Below, piece after piece: positions 24,131-33,177 of a stretch of 64,000 nt of DNA (position 1 is the first letter of the stretch; each line of letters opens with the position of its first letter). Under the pieces are notes generated by a model, which made no database searches, was not told where the DNA came from, and saw nothing but the letters and a program-made list of their open reading frames with translations. A program made the translations under genes and the position numbers. Source of the DNA: Streptomyces sp. H27-H1 (GTDB lineage Bacteria > Actinomycetota > Actinomycetes > Streptomycetales > Streptomycetaceae); contig NZ_JAPNLJ010000030.1 of the NCBI RefSeq assembly GCF_026627445.1, positions 39,376 through 103,375 on the forward strand. The letters are read 5' to 3'.

Positions 24131-25528
24131 GTGACCAGTCTCAGCGTCGAGACTCTGGCAGCGGCCGCCACCGAGCCGATCACCTCGGCCGGCAACACCC
24201 AGCTGGGCATAGCCGTCCTCGCGGGCATCGCCGTCATCGTCCTGCTCATCACCCGCCTCAAGCTGCACGCCTTCCTGGCGCTGACGCTCGGCTCGCTCGC
24301 CCTCGGGGTGTTCGCGGGCGCTCCACTGGCCAAGACCATCTCCAGCTTCACCGCCGGACTCGGCGCCACCGTCGCAGGTGTCGGCGTACTGATCGCGCTG
24401 GGGGCGATCCTCGGCAAGCTGCTCGCCGACTCGGGCGGCGCGGACGAGATCGTGGACACCATCCTGGCGCGCGCCAAGGGCCGGGCCATGCCCTGGGCGA
24501 TGGTGCTGATCGCCTCGGTGATCGGCCTCCCGCTCTTCTTCGAGGTCGGCATCGTGCTGCTGATCCCGGTGGTCCTGCTGGTGGCCAAGCGGGGCAACTA
24601 CTCGCTCATGCGGATCGGCATCCCCGCGCTGGCCGGCCTGTCCGTGATGCACGGGCTGATCCCGCCGCACCCCGGTCCGCTGGTCGCCATCGACGCGCTC
24701 CACGCCAACCTGGGCGTCACCCTCGCGCTCGGTGTACTCGTCGCCATCCCGACCGTCGTCATCGCGGGCCCGCTGTTCTCCCGGTACGCGGCCCGGTGGG
24801 TGGACATACCGGCGCCCGAGCACATGGTCCCGCAGCGGCCCTCCGCGGAGCTGGAACACCGTCCGCGCTTCGGGGCGACGGTCTTCACCGTCTTGCTGCC
24901 GGTGGCCTTGATGCTGATGAAGGCCTTGGTCGACATCGTGGTCGACGACCCGGCCAACGCGGTCCAGCGGGTCACCGATGTGGCGGGTTCGCCGCTGATC
25001 GCCCTGCTCGCGGCGGTGCTCGTGGGCATGTTCACCCTGGGCCGGGCGGCCGGATTCACCAAGGCGCGGCTGTCCGTGACGGTGGAGAAGTCGCTGGCCC
25101 CGATCGCGGGCATCCTGCTGATCGTGGGCGCGGGCGGCGGCTTCAAGCAGACGCTGATCGACGTGGGCGTCGGCCGGATGATCATGGATCTGTCCCAGAA
25201 CTGGGCGATACCCGCCCTCCTGCTGGCCTGGCTCATCGCGGTGGCCATCCGCCTGGCCACGGGTTCGGCCACGGTCGCCACCATCTCTGCGGCCGGCCTG
25301 GTGGCCCCGCTCGCGGCCGGCATGTCGACCACGGAGACCGCCCTGCTGGTCCTCGCCATCGGATCGGGGTCGCTGTTCTTCAGCCACGTCAACGACGCCG
25401 GGTTCTGGCTCGTGAAGGAGTACTTCGGCATGACGGTCGGACAGACCCTCAAGACGTGGTCGGTGATGGAGACCATCATCTCGGTGGTCGGTCTCGGCTT
25501 CGTCCTGCTGCTGTCGCTGGTCCTCTGA
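24131..25528 (+). CDS. gntP: GntP family gluconate:H+ symporter
   Basis: Gluconate permease, 465 aa, 12-14 TM helices. Diagnostic segments are GVGVLIALGAILGKLLADSGGA, GLPLFFEVGIVLLIPV, GLSVMHGLIPPHPGP and the C-terminal GSGSLFFSHVNDAGFWLVKE. GTG at 24131 starts the protein after a GAAGGAACC ribosome-binding site. Together with gntK it imports and phosphorylates gluconate; the operon is presumably induced through GntR. Other sugar acids are possible substrates. Confidence 0.94.
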   Translation: MTSLSVETLAAAATEPITSAGNTQLGIAVLAGIAVIVLLITRLKLHAFLALTLGSLALGVFAGAPLAKTISSFTAGLGATVAGVGVLIALGAILGKLLADSGGADEIVDTILARAKGRAMPWAMVLIASVIGLPLFFEVGIVLLIPVVLLVAKRGNYSLMRIGIPALAGLSVMHGLIPPHPGPLVAIDALHANLGVTLALGVLVAIPTVVIAGPLFSRYAARWVDIPAPEHMVPQRPSAELEHRPRFGATVFTVLLPVALMLMKALVDIVVDDPANAVQRVTDVAGSPLIALLAAVLVGMFTLGRAAGFTKARLSVTVEKSLAPIAGILLIVGAGGGFKQTLIDVGVGRMIMDLSQNWAIPALLLAWLIAVAIRLATGSATVATISAAGLVAPLAAGMSTTETALLVLAIGSGSLFFSHVNDAGFWLVKEYFGMTVGQTLKTWSVMETIISVVGLGFVLLLSLVL

Positions 25529-25561
25529 CCCCCGCCACGCCGGCACCCCGGCCCCGTCCGG

Positions 25562-25858
25562 TCAGCCGGGCCGCCGGGACCTGCCACCGGTCCCGTCCTG
25601 GGGCCCGGGGCGGGCCAGTTGGGCCGCCGCCAGCTCGAAGCCGCCCGCAGCGGTGGCGCAGCGGTCGGCCAGGGACGCCACCTCGACGCGGAAGGCGTCG
25701 GCCCCCGGGCCCTGCCAGTTCAGGTCGCCGGCGGCGATGCGGAGCCGCTCGGCGTGCGAACGCAGGGCGGCCGAGTGGGCGCGCAGGCCGGCGGCCGGGG
25801 CCGGACCGGTCCCGGCTCGGGGCCCGGGCCCGGCGGTGTCCGTGTCCGTGTCCGTCAC
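25562..25858 (-). CDS. WXG100/ESX-like small protein, 98 aa
   Basis: Short helical protein with a central WQG tripeptide (AAGDLNWQGPGADAFRVEV) between two amphipathic helices (GLRAHSAALRSHAERLRI and LADRCATAAGGFELAAAQLA), the layout of WXG100 proteins, which dimerise as helical hairpins and are often secreted by type VII systems. GTG 25858 is chosen because it overlaps the TGA of the upstream gene (GTGA at 25855-25858). The N-terminal (Thr-Asp)3 comes from a GTGTCC-type hexamer repeat. No type VII secretion core gene is in the window. Confidence 0.65.
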   Translation of the reverse strand: MTDTDTDTAGPGPRAGTGPAPAAGLRAHSAALRSHAERLRIAAGDLNWQGPGADAFRVEVASLADRCATAAGGFELAAAQLARPGPQDGTGGRSRRPG

Positions 25859-27012
25859 TGCGACCGCCCCGGTACGAAGACGTCGGGATGGCCCGGCAGG
25901 CGTACGAGGTGGCTCCCGGTGACCCGGCCCCGGAAGGCGGCGAGGGCCGCCGCCGGACCCGGCTCGGGGCCCGAACCCACCCAGGTGACCCGGTAGGCGG
26001 CCGTGAACTCGCGGCTCGCGGCCAGCCGTCCGGCCGTCCGGGCGCCCGGGCCGTGGCCGAGCAGGGCGAGTTCGGTCCCGGAGGGCACGAGGCGGCGTAC
26101 GGTCGCGGCCACTTCCCTGACGTGCGCGGCCGACTCCTCGTACGGGGCATCGGCGCTGCCGGACTCCGTTGGTGGGCCGGCGAGTTGGAGCACGCACCGC
26201 TCGCACCCGTCCGGGCCGACGACCTGCTGGAGCAAGGCCGCCCCCGGGGCCCCGCCGATCCGGTCGGCATTGCCCCGGTACCCGGCCGGGGTGCCGGTGG
26301 TGTCCAGCTCCTCGAGGAGGCCGTTCCCCGGCTCGGAGCAGGCGGGTCCCCGGTCGAAGAAGGCCCGGAGTGCGGCGCCGATGCCGAGGAGCGGCTCGGC
26401 GGCGACGGCCCTGCCGGTGGCGACCTGCCAGCCGGCGTGGTCGTTGAACGGATTGTCGTCGGTCAGCGCCTTCCAGGCCAGGATGTCGGCGAAGGCGGGC
26501 TTCAGCAGGGCGAAGGCGGGACCCTCGCCCCGCCGGCGCACGAGGTCGCGGAACGCCCGGACTGCGTCCGCCTGCCGGCCCTCCTCCACCGCGAGGAACA
26601 CCTCGGCGGCGGCCGGGTCGGCCGACCTCTGCGGGTTACGGGCGCTCGCGACCCGGATCCGGCCCTTGAGGCCGCACACCGCGAGGCTGACGGCCAGGCT
26701 CTCCCGGCGGGTGAAGACACCGGCGAGCCACCCGGCCCGCGCGACGCCACGGCCGAGGGCGGCCCAGCCGAGTCCGTCCGGGTCGGTGAGGGCCCGCAGC
26801 AGCGTACGCCAGGCCGCGCGGCGGCGGCTGCCGAGGCCCAGCGCGGTGACCGGCAGCCGGGAGCCGAGGGCCAGCCGGGAGGCGTAACGGGCGGCTTCGC
26901 CAACGGCGTCGGCTGCCTCGGCCAGCTCCCGGCACAGGGCGTCCAGTTGGTCGGCGTCCGGGTCGGTGGACGCGGAGGTCGCGGAGGTCCCGGGGGTCGG
27001 GGCGTCGGACAT
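25855..27012 (-). CDS. hypothetical protein with degenerate alpha/beta-hydrolase-like C-terminus
   Basis: 385 aa, family not recognised. Residues 20-130 are predicted helical (DALCRELAEAADAVGEAARY), suited to pairing with the downstream WXG-like protein. The C-terminal ~130 residues look like the end of an alpha/beta hydrolase: a strand VLQLAGPP, helix, then LALLGHGPGARTAG where the usual nucleophile Ser is Gly, and a late His in RLPGHPDV. So it is probably not an active serine hydrolase. Translationally coupled to the WXG-like gene, which argues for a stable complex. Start ATG 27012. Confidence 0.6.
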   Translation of the reverse strand: MSDAPTPGTSATSASTDPDADQLDALCRELAEAADAVGEAARYASRLALGSRLPVTALGLGSRRRAAWRTLLRALTDPDGLGWAALGRGVARAGWLAGVFTRRESLAVSLAVCGLKGRIRVASARNPQRSADPAAAEVFLAVEEGRQADAVRAFRDLVRRRGEGPAFALLKPAFADILAWKALTDDNPFNDHAGWQVATGRAVAAEPLLGIGAALRAFFDRGPACSEPGNGLLEELDTTGTPAGYRGNADRIGGAPGAALLQQVVGPDGCERCVLQLAGPPTESGSADAPYEESAAHVREVAATVRRLVPSGTELALLGHGPGARTAGRLAASREFTAAYRVTWVGSGPEPGPAAALAAFRGRVTGSHLVRLPGHPDVFVPGRSQ

Positions 27013-27131
27013 GGATTCCTCGTCGGGTCGGGTGCACGTCGGGCAGGACAGGGGCGGCAGGCCGGGCAGGAGCGGTCGGGACGGAGGGCGCCCGCGGCTC
27101 CGCCGGGTTACGCGGGAGGCCGGTGGTGGGG

Positions 27132-28394
27132 TCAGCGGCGGGTCAGGCGCAGGCGGATGTTCTGCGGGTCCAGGGCCGCGGGGAGCGGGCCGAGGGGGTC
27201 GAGCAGGGGCCGGACGGGCCGTACCCGGTGCCCGCGCAGCACTTCCGCGCAGAGCGCCGCGGTGACCAGCAGCCCCAGCTGTTCGCCGGGGCAGCGTCCG
27301 CCGGCATGGCCGAACGGGGCCATCCGGACGTCCCGGTCCGCTTCGCGCGAAGCCCACCGGCCAGGCACGAAGACATGCGCGGCGGGCACGTGGTCGGGGT
27401 CGCGCTGGTGGAACAGCACGGGGAGCAGCACACGGGTCCCGGCCGGATGCCGCACACCCCGCCATTCGGTCTCGGCCCGGGTGGTCCTTATCAGGTCGGG
27501 CACGGTCGGATAGAGGCGCAGCGATTCCCGCACGCAGGCGCGCATCCGGGGCAGCGCGCCCGGGGCGGCGCCTCGCGCGGACCCGGCGGCCCTCGCCTCG
27601 GCGGCGACGGCGTCCTGTTCGGCCGGGTGGGCGCCCAGGAGCAGCAGGGTGCGCAGCAGGACGCCGGGCACGAGGTCGAAGGCCGCCAGCCACTGGCGGA
27701 CCTGCCCGACCTGGTCCGGCCCGAGCCCGTCCGGCCGACCGAGGGAGTCCGTGTGGCGGCGGGCCCGCCCGACGAGGGTGTGTGGCTCCGCGAGGTCGGC
27801 GTACGCGGCGATCCGCGCGCCGGCCCTGTCGTGTGAACGGCCGGGTCGGCGCCCGAGTTCCACGTCCTCGGCGGCCGCGTCGCCGAGGACGATGCGCCGG
27901 GCCGCGCGGGCCACGACGTACCGGACGCGGGCGGGTTCGAGGGAACCACCGGCCGTCAGGCGGCGGGCCTCGTCGGCCAGGACCGAGAGGAACGCCCCGC
28001 ACGAGGGGTGCACGCTCTGCCCGGTGGCGAGCACGGAGTCGTCCACCGCCCGCCGCTCGACGCGGAACCCGGTGTGAGCGCAGCCGTCCGTTCCCGTGGC
28101 GGGCAGGGCGAGGGAGCCGACGGGTTCCGCGTAGAACTGCCGCATGTCCTGCGGATCGAGGATGAGCAGGACGGTGCCGCCCAGCCCGCGTACGAGCACG
28201 GGCGCCCCGCCGTGCCGCTCGCGCAGGGCCCGCAGGGTGGCGGCGGACCAGCGCGGCCGGCCCGGCCCGGCGTGGCCGCGTGCCGCACCGGGACGGGCGT
28301 TCACGAAGCCCCGTACGAGGGCGGGAAGGGTGTGGGCGGCGACGAACCGGGCGCGCTCGCCGCGCCCCGTCCGGGCCGTCGTCCGGGCCGTCAT
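27132..28394 (-). CDS. cytochrome P450, atypical I helix
   Basis: 420-aa heme monooxygenase-like protein. ExxR is present in RESLRLYPTVPD and the Cys heme loop is FGHAGGRCPGEQLGL (FxxGxRxCxG satisfied). The I helix around residue 255 (FDLVPGVLLRTLLLLGAHP) lacks the acid-alcohol pair (A/G-G-x-D/E-T) used for oxygen activation by ordinary P450s. That suggests peroxide use, redox-independent chemistry or loss of activity. No ferredoxin is adjacent. Start at 28394 is the best ATG although its ribosome-binding site is weak; upstream in-frame starts exist. Confidence 0.85.
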   Translation of the reverse strand: MTARTTARTGRGERARFVAAHTLPALVRGFVNARPGAARGHAGPGRPRWSAATLRALRERHGGAPVLVRGLGGTVLLILDPQDMRQFYAEPVGSLALPATGTDGCAHTGFRVERRAVDDSVLATGQSVHPSCGAFLSVLADEARRLTAGGSLEPARVRYVVARAARRIVLGDAAAEDVELGRRPGRSHDRAGARIAAYADLAEPHTLVGRARRHTDSLGRPDGLGPDQVGQVRQWLAAFDLVPGVLLRTLLLLGAHPAEQDAVAAEARAAGSARGAAPGALPRMRACVRESLRLYPTVPDLIRTTRAETEWRGVRHPAGTRVLLPVLFHQRDPDHVPAAHVFVPGRWASREADRDVRMAPFGHAGGRCPGEQLGLLVTAALCAEVLRGHRVRPVRPLLDPLGPLPAALDPQNIRLRLTRR

Positions 28395-28583
28395 TGGGGG
28401 GCCTGCGCGGCCGGGTCCGGTGGCGTGCGCGCATCGAGGGCGGTCTCGTGGGCCGTACGCATCCGTGTACCTCCGCGCAGCCTGGGACTCGTCGGTCGGT
28501 GATCTCGCGCTCACCGTACGTCGACCGTCCCGGGACCGCGCCCCGAGGACCGCGAGGGGGCTACGGGCGGGCCACGCGAGGTC

Positions 28584-29123
28584 CTACGGGTGGGGCGCCA
28601 CCGCGGATCCGGGACCGGGATCGAGGTCGACGAGCAGCGCGGCGACGTCCGGGCCTGCGGCGAGGTACTCCGTGAAGGTCTCGTTGTGCAGGGCCCAGGG
28701 GGAGCGTCCGAGGCGGACGAGGCCGATGGCGGCGGTCGGCGCGAGACCGCCGTCGACGAGGCACTGGGCGACGACGAGCCCGGAGCGGTTGTAGCCGGAA
28801 TGGCAGCGGACCAGGATCCTGCGTCCGGAGTCGAGGGCCGTGCGGGCGGCGCCGGCCAGCCGCAGGACGGTACGCAGTTGCGCGCCCGTGAGCGGGGCGT
28901 CGGGCACTTCCCCGACCAGGTGTTCCACGAACGGGTCGGGGCCGTGACCCTGGCGGGTGAAGAGACTGATGACAAGGTCGAACTCGGATCCGACAACGAC
29001 CGGCCGCAGCTCCCCGGCCGGGTCGGTCCAGAAGTGGCCGCCCATCCAGAGGCCGGGGGCGATCTCGTCCCAGGGACTCTGCGGACCGGGTACGTCGCGG
29101 CCCTTGCGGTGGGTCTTCTTCAT
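28584..29123 (-). CDS. CX5R protein phosphatase (dual-specificity-like)
   Basis: 179 aa. The P loop CHSGYNRSG within ILVRCHSGYNRSGLV gives the catalytic Cys and Arg of the tyrosine/dual-specificity phosphatase superfamily; the general-acid Asp probably lies in VGEVPDAPL. N-terminal IAPGLWMGGHFW resembles the entry strand of DSP-like folds. ATG 29123 is used; a longer frame to 29183 adds an unlikely basic stretch. Same strand as the beta-lactamase-like gene 40 bp upstream. Target unknown. Confidence 0.8.
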   Translation of the reverse strand: MKKTHRKGRDVPGPQSPWDEIAPGLWMGGHFWTDPAGELRPVVVGSEFDLVISLFTRQGHGPDPFVEHLVGEVPDAPLTGAQLRTVLRLAGAARTALDSGRRILVRCHSGYNRSGLVVAQCLVDGGLAPTAAIGLVRLGRSPWALHNETFTEYLAAGPDVAALLVDLDPGPGSAVAPHP

Positions 29124-29163
29124 TCGGCTCCGAGGATACGACTGCCTTGCCGCGTAAGGAAGT

Positions 29164-30015
29164 TCAGGAGAAGGCCGCGTCACCGAAGGCGGTACGGAGC
29201 GGGGCCGAAGGGATGCCGGGGAGGAGGGCCGCCCAGCGTCGCCCGCGCGGGGAGATCCACAGGGCCGGGCCCTCGCCGTGGGACCAGGATCCGTGCGCGG
29301 CGGGATTCCAGAGGAGGCCTCGGGCGGGAAGGAGTTCGCCGGTGCGGATGCGCAGCGACTGCGCCGTCCAGGCCGGGCTGACGGGGCCGCCCGCCGGGGC
29401 GAGGAGGTGGCTCAGGAACCGGCCGAGGTCGGCGGCCGGCGCGTGCAGGGTGCCGTCGGCGGCGAAGCCCGTCCGGGTCATGCCGAGCGGGCCCCAGATC
29501 CGCTCGGCGGCGTACCCGGCGAGGGGGCCGCCGCACAACCTCTCGGTGAGCCCGATGAGGGCGGGCGACACCCCCGGACCGTGGGTGAGCAGGTGGTGCG
29601 CGGTGGTACCGGCGGGCAGGCCCGCGCCCGCCCCGTAGGCGGCGAGCGGGGTGTGCAGGGCCAGCTCCCCCGCGTCCACGAGCAGGCCGATGACGGGCCA
29701 GACGGCCAGCACGCCCACCAGCCCGCCGACGTCGGAGCCACCGGACCGGTCCGCGGCTCCGATCTCGGCTCCGGCTCCGGCTCCGGCCTCAGCACTGACC
29801 CCGGCCTCGACCACCGCGTCCGGACCGTCGGGGCCGCCGACCGCCCAGCCGGCCCCCGGGTCCGCGTCCCGTACGAGAGCCTCGATCCGGTCGGCGTACC
29901 CGGCCGGCGCGCGGTGCGCGACCGGCTCGCACTGCTCGGTGTGCCCGCAGTGCACGGTCTGCCCGCACTGCTCGGCCTGCTCGCCCTGCCCGGCCCGGTC
30001 GCTCTGGAGCGTCAT
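29164..30015 (-). CDS. beta-lactamase-like serine hydrolase, catalytic motifs eroded
   Basis: 283 aa with the overall shape of class C beta-lactamase/esterase EstB-like proteins: LVDAGELALHTPLAAYGAG, TTAHHLLTHGPGV, the WGPLGMTRTGF segment and PAADLGRFLSHLL. However the SxxK region that should precede it reads SDVGGLVGVLAVWPVI with no SxxK, the N-terminal half is only about 100 residues, and the HTG-type motif is SHGEGP. I infer an inactive relative. ATG 30015 begins a Gln/Cys/His-rich stretch (QCGQTVHCGHTEQCE). Probably co-transcribed with the phosphatase gene. Confidence 0.65.
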   Translation of the reverse strand: MTLQSDRAGQGEQAEQCGQTVHCGHTEQCEPVAHRAPAGYADRIEALVRDADPGAGWAVGGPDGPDAVVEAGVSAEAGAGAGAEIGAADRSGGSDVGGLVGVLAVWPVIGLLVDAGELALHTPLAAYGAGAGLPAGTTAHHLLTHGPGVSPALIGLTERLCGGPLAGYAAERIWGPLGMTRTGFAADGTLHAPAADLGRFLSHLLAPAGGPVSPAWTAQSLRIRTGELLPARGLLWNPAAHGSWSHGEGPALWISPRGRRWAALLPGIPSAPLRTAFGDAAFS

Positions 30016-30677
30016 GGTCAGCCACGGTACGGCGCCCGCCGCACCTGCCCCGCGCGTCGCCCGGCCCGGCCGCGGCCGGCCACCCGAATGCCCCGCACCG
30101 GCCCGGCAGGGCCGGTCGGGTACCGGGCGACTCGGCCCGTCCCGGGCTCCCCCGGACCCTTCAGGCCCCTTCCCCCGGCGGTTCGGCGCGGATCCCGGTG
30201 ACGACCACTGCACGAGGTGGTACGGCGGCACGGGCCGCTGCCGGCCCGCACGGTCCTGCCGCTCCGGACCGTCCGGAGCCGGCCGAACTGATCGCCTCCG
30301 TACGGGCTCACCCCCTGGTGGGTCCACGGCCGGAGTTCATCGAAGGCCGGCTGCCCGGGCCGGTCCGGGAGGTCGGGGGCCGGGGACACCGGATGGCCCG
30401 CCCCGGCGCCGTTCCAGGCCACCAGAACGGCCACCGCACGGCCGGGCCCGCCGGCCAGCGCTCCCCCTTTCCCCGGGGCGGCCATGGACTCCGGAGCCGG
30501 ACCCGGCGGCCGGACAGCGGCACCCACGCCCCCACCCGCACCGGCACCGGCCCCCGGGCGGGGCCGCGGCGTGCCTGGACGCGGGCGGCGGTTCGCGCTG
30601 CCGGCCCCGGCGGTGGCTGTTGCCCTACGGCTCCGTCACGATCCTCGGGGACCAGTACCGCCGGAGCTGAAGCGCGG
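30016..30677. other. 662-bp interval without a convincing gene
   Basis: GC-rich sequence between the beta-lactamase-like gene start and the terminator at 30678. A plus-strand frame from GTG 30198 has partial third-position GC bias over about 40 codons (ELIASVRAHPLVGPRPEF) but then degenerates. I see no recognisable domain, RNA gene or repeat; it may be a decayed gene. Confidence 0.4.
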
Positions 30678-30710
30678 GAAGGGCGGGGCGCGTGGAGCGC
30701 CCCGCCCTTC
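30678..30710. terminator. intrinsic hairpin, 14-bp perfect stem
   Basis: GAAGGGCGGGGCGC (30678-30691) pairs perfectly with 30697-30710 around GTGGA. It lies just beyond the 3' end of the minus-strand peptidase relic and could terminate either strand. Confidence 0.8.
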
Positions 30711-30726
30711 TGAGTACCGCCGGGGA

Positions 30727-31605
30727 TCAGCTCTTGTCCGGGCGGTCCGTCACGCGCAGGGAGTTCAGCAGGGGCTTGCCGAAGCGGGTGTGGGTGACGG
30801 AGCGGACGTGCAGGGTGCCGTCGGTGACCGTGACCGTGTAGGTGCGGGTCAGGGCCGTGTACGTGCCCGCCTCCAGGGCGATGTCCAGCGAAGGCAGTAC
30901 CTGCGTGCCCTCCGCGAGGACGTCGAAGACGCGCTTGTCCGGCTTGGTGGAGGAGAGCTCCGCGAAGCCCAGTTCCACGGTGCAGGTGCCGTTGGGGACG
31001 TTGTCGAAGCGGCATTCGTACATGCCCCCACGGGCGTCGCGGAAGAGCTTCTGGTCGTTCGTGACCGTGATCGTGCGGCTGGTGGACTGGGCGGAAGCAT
31101 TGCCCTGGTAGCCGTACGAGCCCGTCGTGTACTTGCGGTCCGGGGACCAGCCGTCGCCCAGCGAGTCGGTGCTCGCGCCCGTGGAGCCGGCGTCCAGGGC
31201 GACCTGGTAGCGCGGGACGACGAGTTCGACGGGGACGGTGAGCACCGGTCCGGCCACTGGCCGAGGTGATCTTCAGGTCGGTCGTGAGGACGGTGCCCGG
31301 GTCAGGCCGGCCGTGTCCACCGACAGGGTGAGCGGGGCCTTCCCGCCCGTCGGGAGGTCGCCCGAGGCCGGGGAGACCTTCAGCCAGGCCGCGTCCTCGG
31401 CCACGGTGAAGGCCGTGCCGAGACCCGGGTTGGCCAGGTCCGGGGTCCGTGCCCGCTGCCGGCCCGGCGGCAGGACGATCTCCACCGCCGGCTTCGACGG
31501 GGTCACCTTGCCGGTGCGCAGCGACCGGGTCACCAGGGTGACGTCGGCCGCCTTGACGTCCACGGTGCCCGCCGCGGGCTCGTACTGGGCCGCGGTCACA
31601 AGAGG
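30727..31605 (-). pseudogene. C-terminal remnant of an S8 peptidase-like secreted protein with malectin domain
   Basis: The minus strand encodes the end of a large secreted subtilase-type protein: a beta-sandwich module (AVEIVLPPGRQ, DDLKITSAS-like segment) followed by a malectin-like carbohydrate-binding domain (YQVALDAGS, TGSYGYQGNASAQST, NGTCTVELGFAELS, LPSLDIALEAGTYTAL). Two compensating frameshifts interrupt it: one C missing from a run near 31301, and a +1 change near 31243. The 5' part, including any catalytic domain, is missing; coding similarity stops at about 31605, 65 bp before the divergent exporter gene. Clear gene relic. Confidence 0.8.
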
Positions 31606-31669
31606 GCCGGATGAGCCGTACCGCCGACGCCGGGTGGCTGTTCCCGGCCACGGGGGCGAGCCTGGGGGG

Positions 31670-33157
31670 ATGACCGATCCCGTATCCCCGCCGCCGTCCC
31701 CCGGGGTACGGCTCGGGACCGCGCAGGGCCGGTGGATCGTACTGACCACCGTGCTCGGGTCCGCCATGGCACTGCTCGACTCGACCGTGGTCAATGTGGC
31801 GCTGCCCCGCATCGGACGGGATCTCGGCGCCGATCTGGCGGCGCTCCAGTGGACGGTCAACGCCTACCTGCTGACCCTCGCGGGCCTGATCCTGGTCGGC
31901 GGGGCGCTCGGGGACCGGTTCGGGCGGCGCCGGATCTTCGTGCTGGGGGTGGTGTGGTTCGCGGCCGGCTCCCTGCTGTGCGGGATCGCGCCGAACGCCG
32001 GGATGCTCATCGCCGCCCGCGCCCTGCAGGGCGTCGGCGGGGCACTGCTGACGCCCGGTTCCCTCGCGCTGATCCAGGGCTCGATCCATCCCGACGACCG
32101 GGCCCGCGCGGTGGGCCTGTGGTCGGGGTTCGGCGGGGTGGGGGCCGCCGTGGGGCCGTTCCTGGGCGGCTGGCTGGTGGACGGGCCGGGCTGGCGCTGG
32201 GTGTTCCTGCTCAACGTGCCGGTGGCCGCGCTCTGCGTCCCGGTCGCACTGCGGCACGTACCGGAATCACGGGATCCGTCGGCGCACGGACGGTTCGACG
32301 TGGCCGGGGCGATCCTCGGCGCGGCCTCGCTCGCGCTGCTCACCTACGCGCTCATCGAGGCCCGGTCGGGCACCGCGCTCGTGGCGGGCACCGCCGTGGG
32401 CGGCGTACTGCTGGGCGGGGCGTTCGTGGCGCTCGAGCGGCGGCGGGCCGATCCGATGGTGCCGCCGGACATCTTCTCCTCGCGCCAGTTCACCGCCGTC
32501 AATCTGGTCACCCTGTGCGTGTACGCGGCGTTCGGCGGCTTCTTCTTCCTCGTGGTGCTCCAGCTCCAGGTGGTGTCCGGCTACTCCGCCCTGGCCTCCG
32601 GGGCCGCCCTGCTGCCCACCACGGCCCTGATGCTGTTCCTGTCGGCCCGGTCGGCTCAACTCGGGGAGCGGATCGGCCCGCGCATCCCGCTGACGCTGGG
32701 GCCGCTGCTGTGCGCGACGGGAATGCTGCTGATGCTGCGGGTGGGCCCGGAGGCCTCCTACGCGCAGGACGTCCTGCCGGCGCTGATCGTGATGGGCATG
32801 GGCATGGTGGCCTTGGTGGCTCCGCTGACGGCGACCGTCCTGTCCTCCGTGGACCCCGGCCGGGCGGGCCTGGCCAGCGGCATCAACAACGCGGCCGCGC
32901 GCGCCGCCGGGCTCCTCGCGGTGGCCGCGCTGCCGCTGCTGGCCGGGATGGGGCCGGACGCGTACCTTTCGGCCGGGGCCTTCGACGCGGCCTTCGGGCG
33001 GGCGATGTTCTGGTGCGCGGGGGTGCTGGTGGCCGGAGCCGTGGTGGCCTGGGCCACCGTACGGTCCCCCGCATCCGGGGCATGTCACCCGCAGTGCCGT
33101 ACCAACTGCGCGGTGACCGCTCCGCCGCTCGAACCCCCGGGAGCGGCGAAGCGGTGA
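31670..33157 (+). CDS. MFS exporter, DHA2 (14-TM) family
   Basis: Proton-coupled drug exporter, 495 aa. Motif D1-like LDSTVVNVALPRIG opens the protein as in EmrB/QacA relatives, motif A is GALGDRFGRRRIF, motif B RALQGVGGALLTPGSL, motif C in GFGGVGAAVGPFLGGWLV. Fourteen TM helices can be drawn. GGGGGG precedes the ATG 31670. The tail after about 470 is Pro/Ala-rich and probably disordered. Efflux of toxic hydrophobic compounds is expected; no regulator is adjacent, and the promoter region abuts the peptidase relic. Confidence 0.92.
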   Translation: MTDPVSPPPSPGVRLGTAQGRWIVLTTVLGSAMALLDSTVVNVALPRIGRDLGADLAALQWTVNAYLLTLAGLILVGGALGDRFGRRRIFVLGVVWFAAGSLLCGIAPNAGMLIAARALQGVGGALLTPGSLALIQGSIHPDDRARAVGLWSGFGGVGAAVGPFLGGWLVDGPGWRWVFLLNVPVAALCVPVALRHVPESRDPSAHGRFDVAGAILGAASLALLTYALIEARSGTALVAGTAVGGVLLGGAFVALERRRADPMVPPDIFSSRQFTAVNLVTLCVYAAFGGFFFLVVLQLQVVSGYSALASGAALLPTTALMLFLSARSAQLGERIGPRIPLTLGPLLCATGMLLMLRVGPEASYAQDVLPALIVMGMGMVALVAPLTATVLSSVDPGRAGLASGINNAAARAAGLLAVAALPLLAGMGPDAYLSAGAFDAAFGRAMFWCAGVLVAGAVVAWATVRSPASGACHPQCRTNCAVTAPPLEPPGAAKR

Positions 33158-33177
33158 CCCCGTCGGCGGAGGAACCC

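Noticed and set aside
30198..30713. Plus-strand frame of 171 codons as a gene
   Set aside because: Coding bias is limited to about 40 codons, the rest is low complexity, and its end runs into the terminator hairpin.
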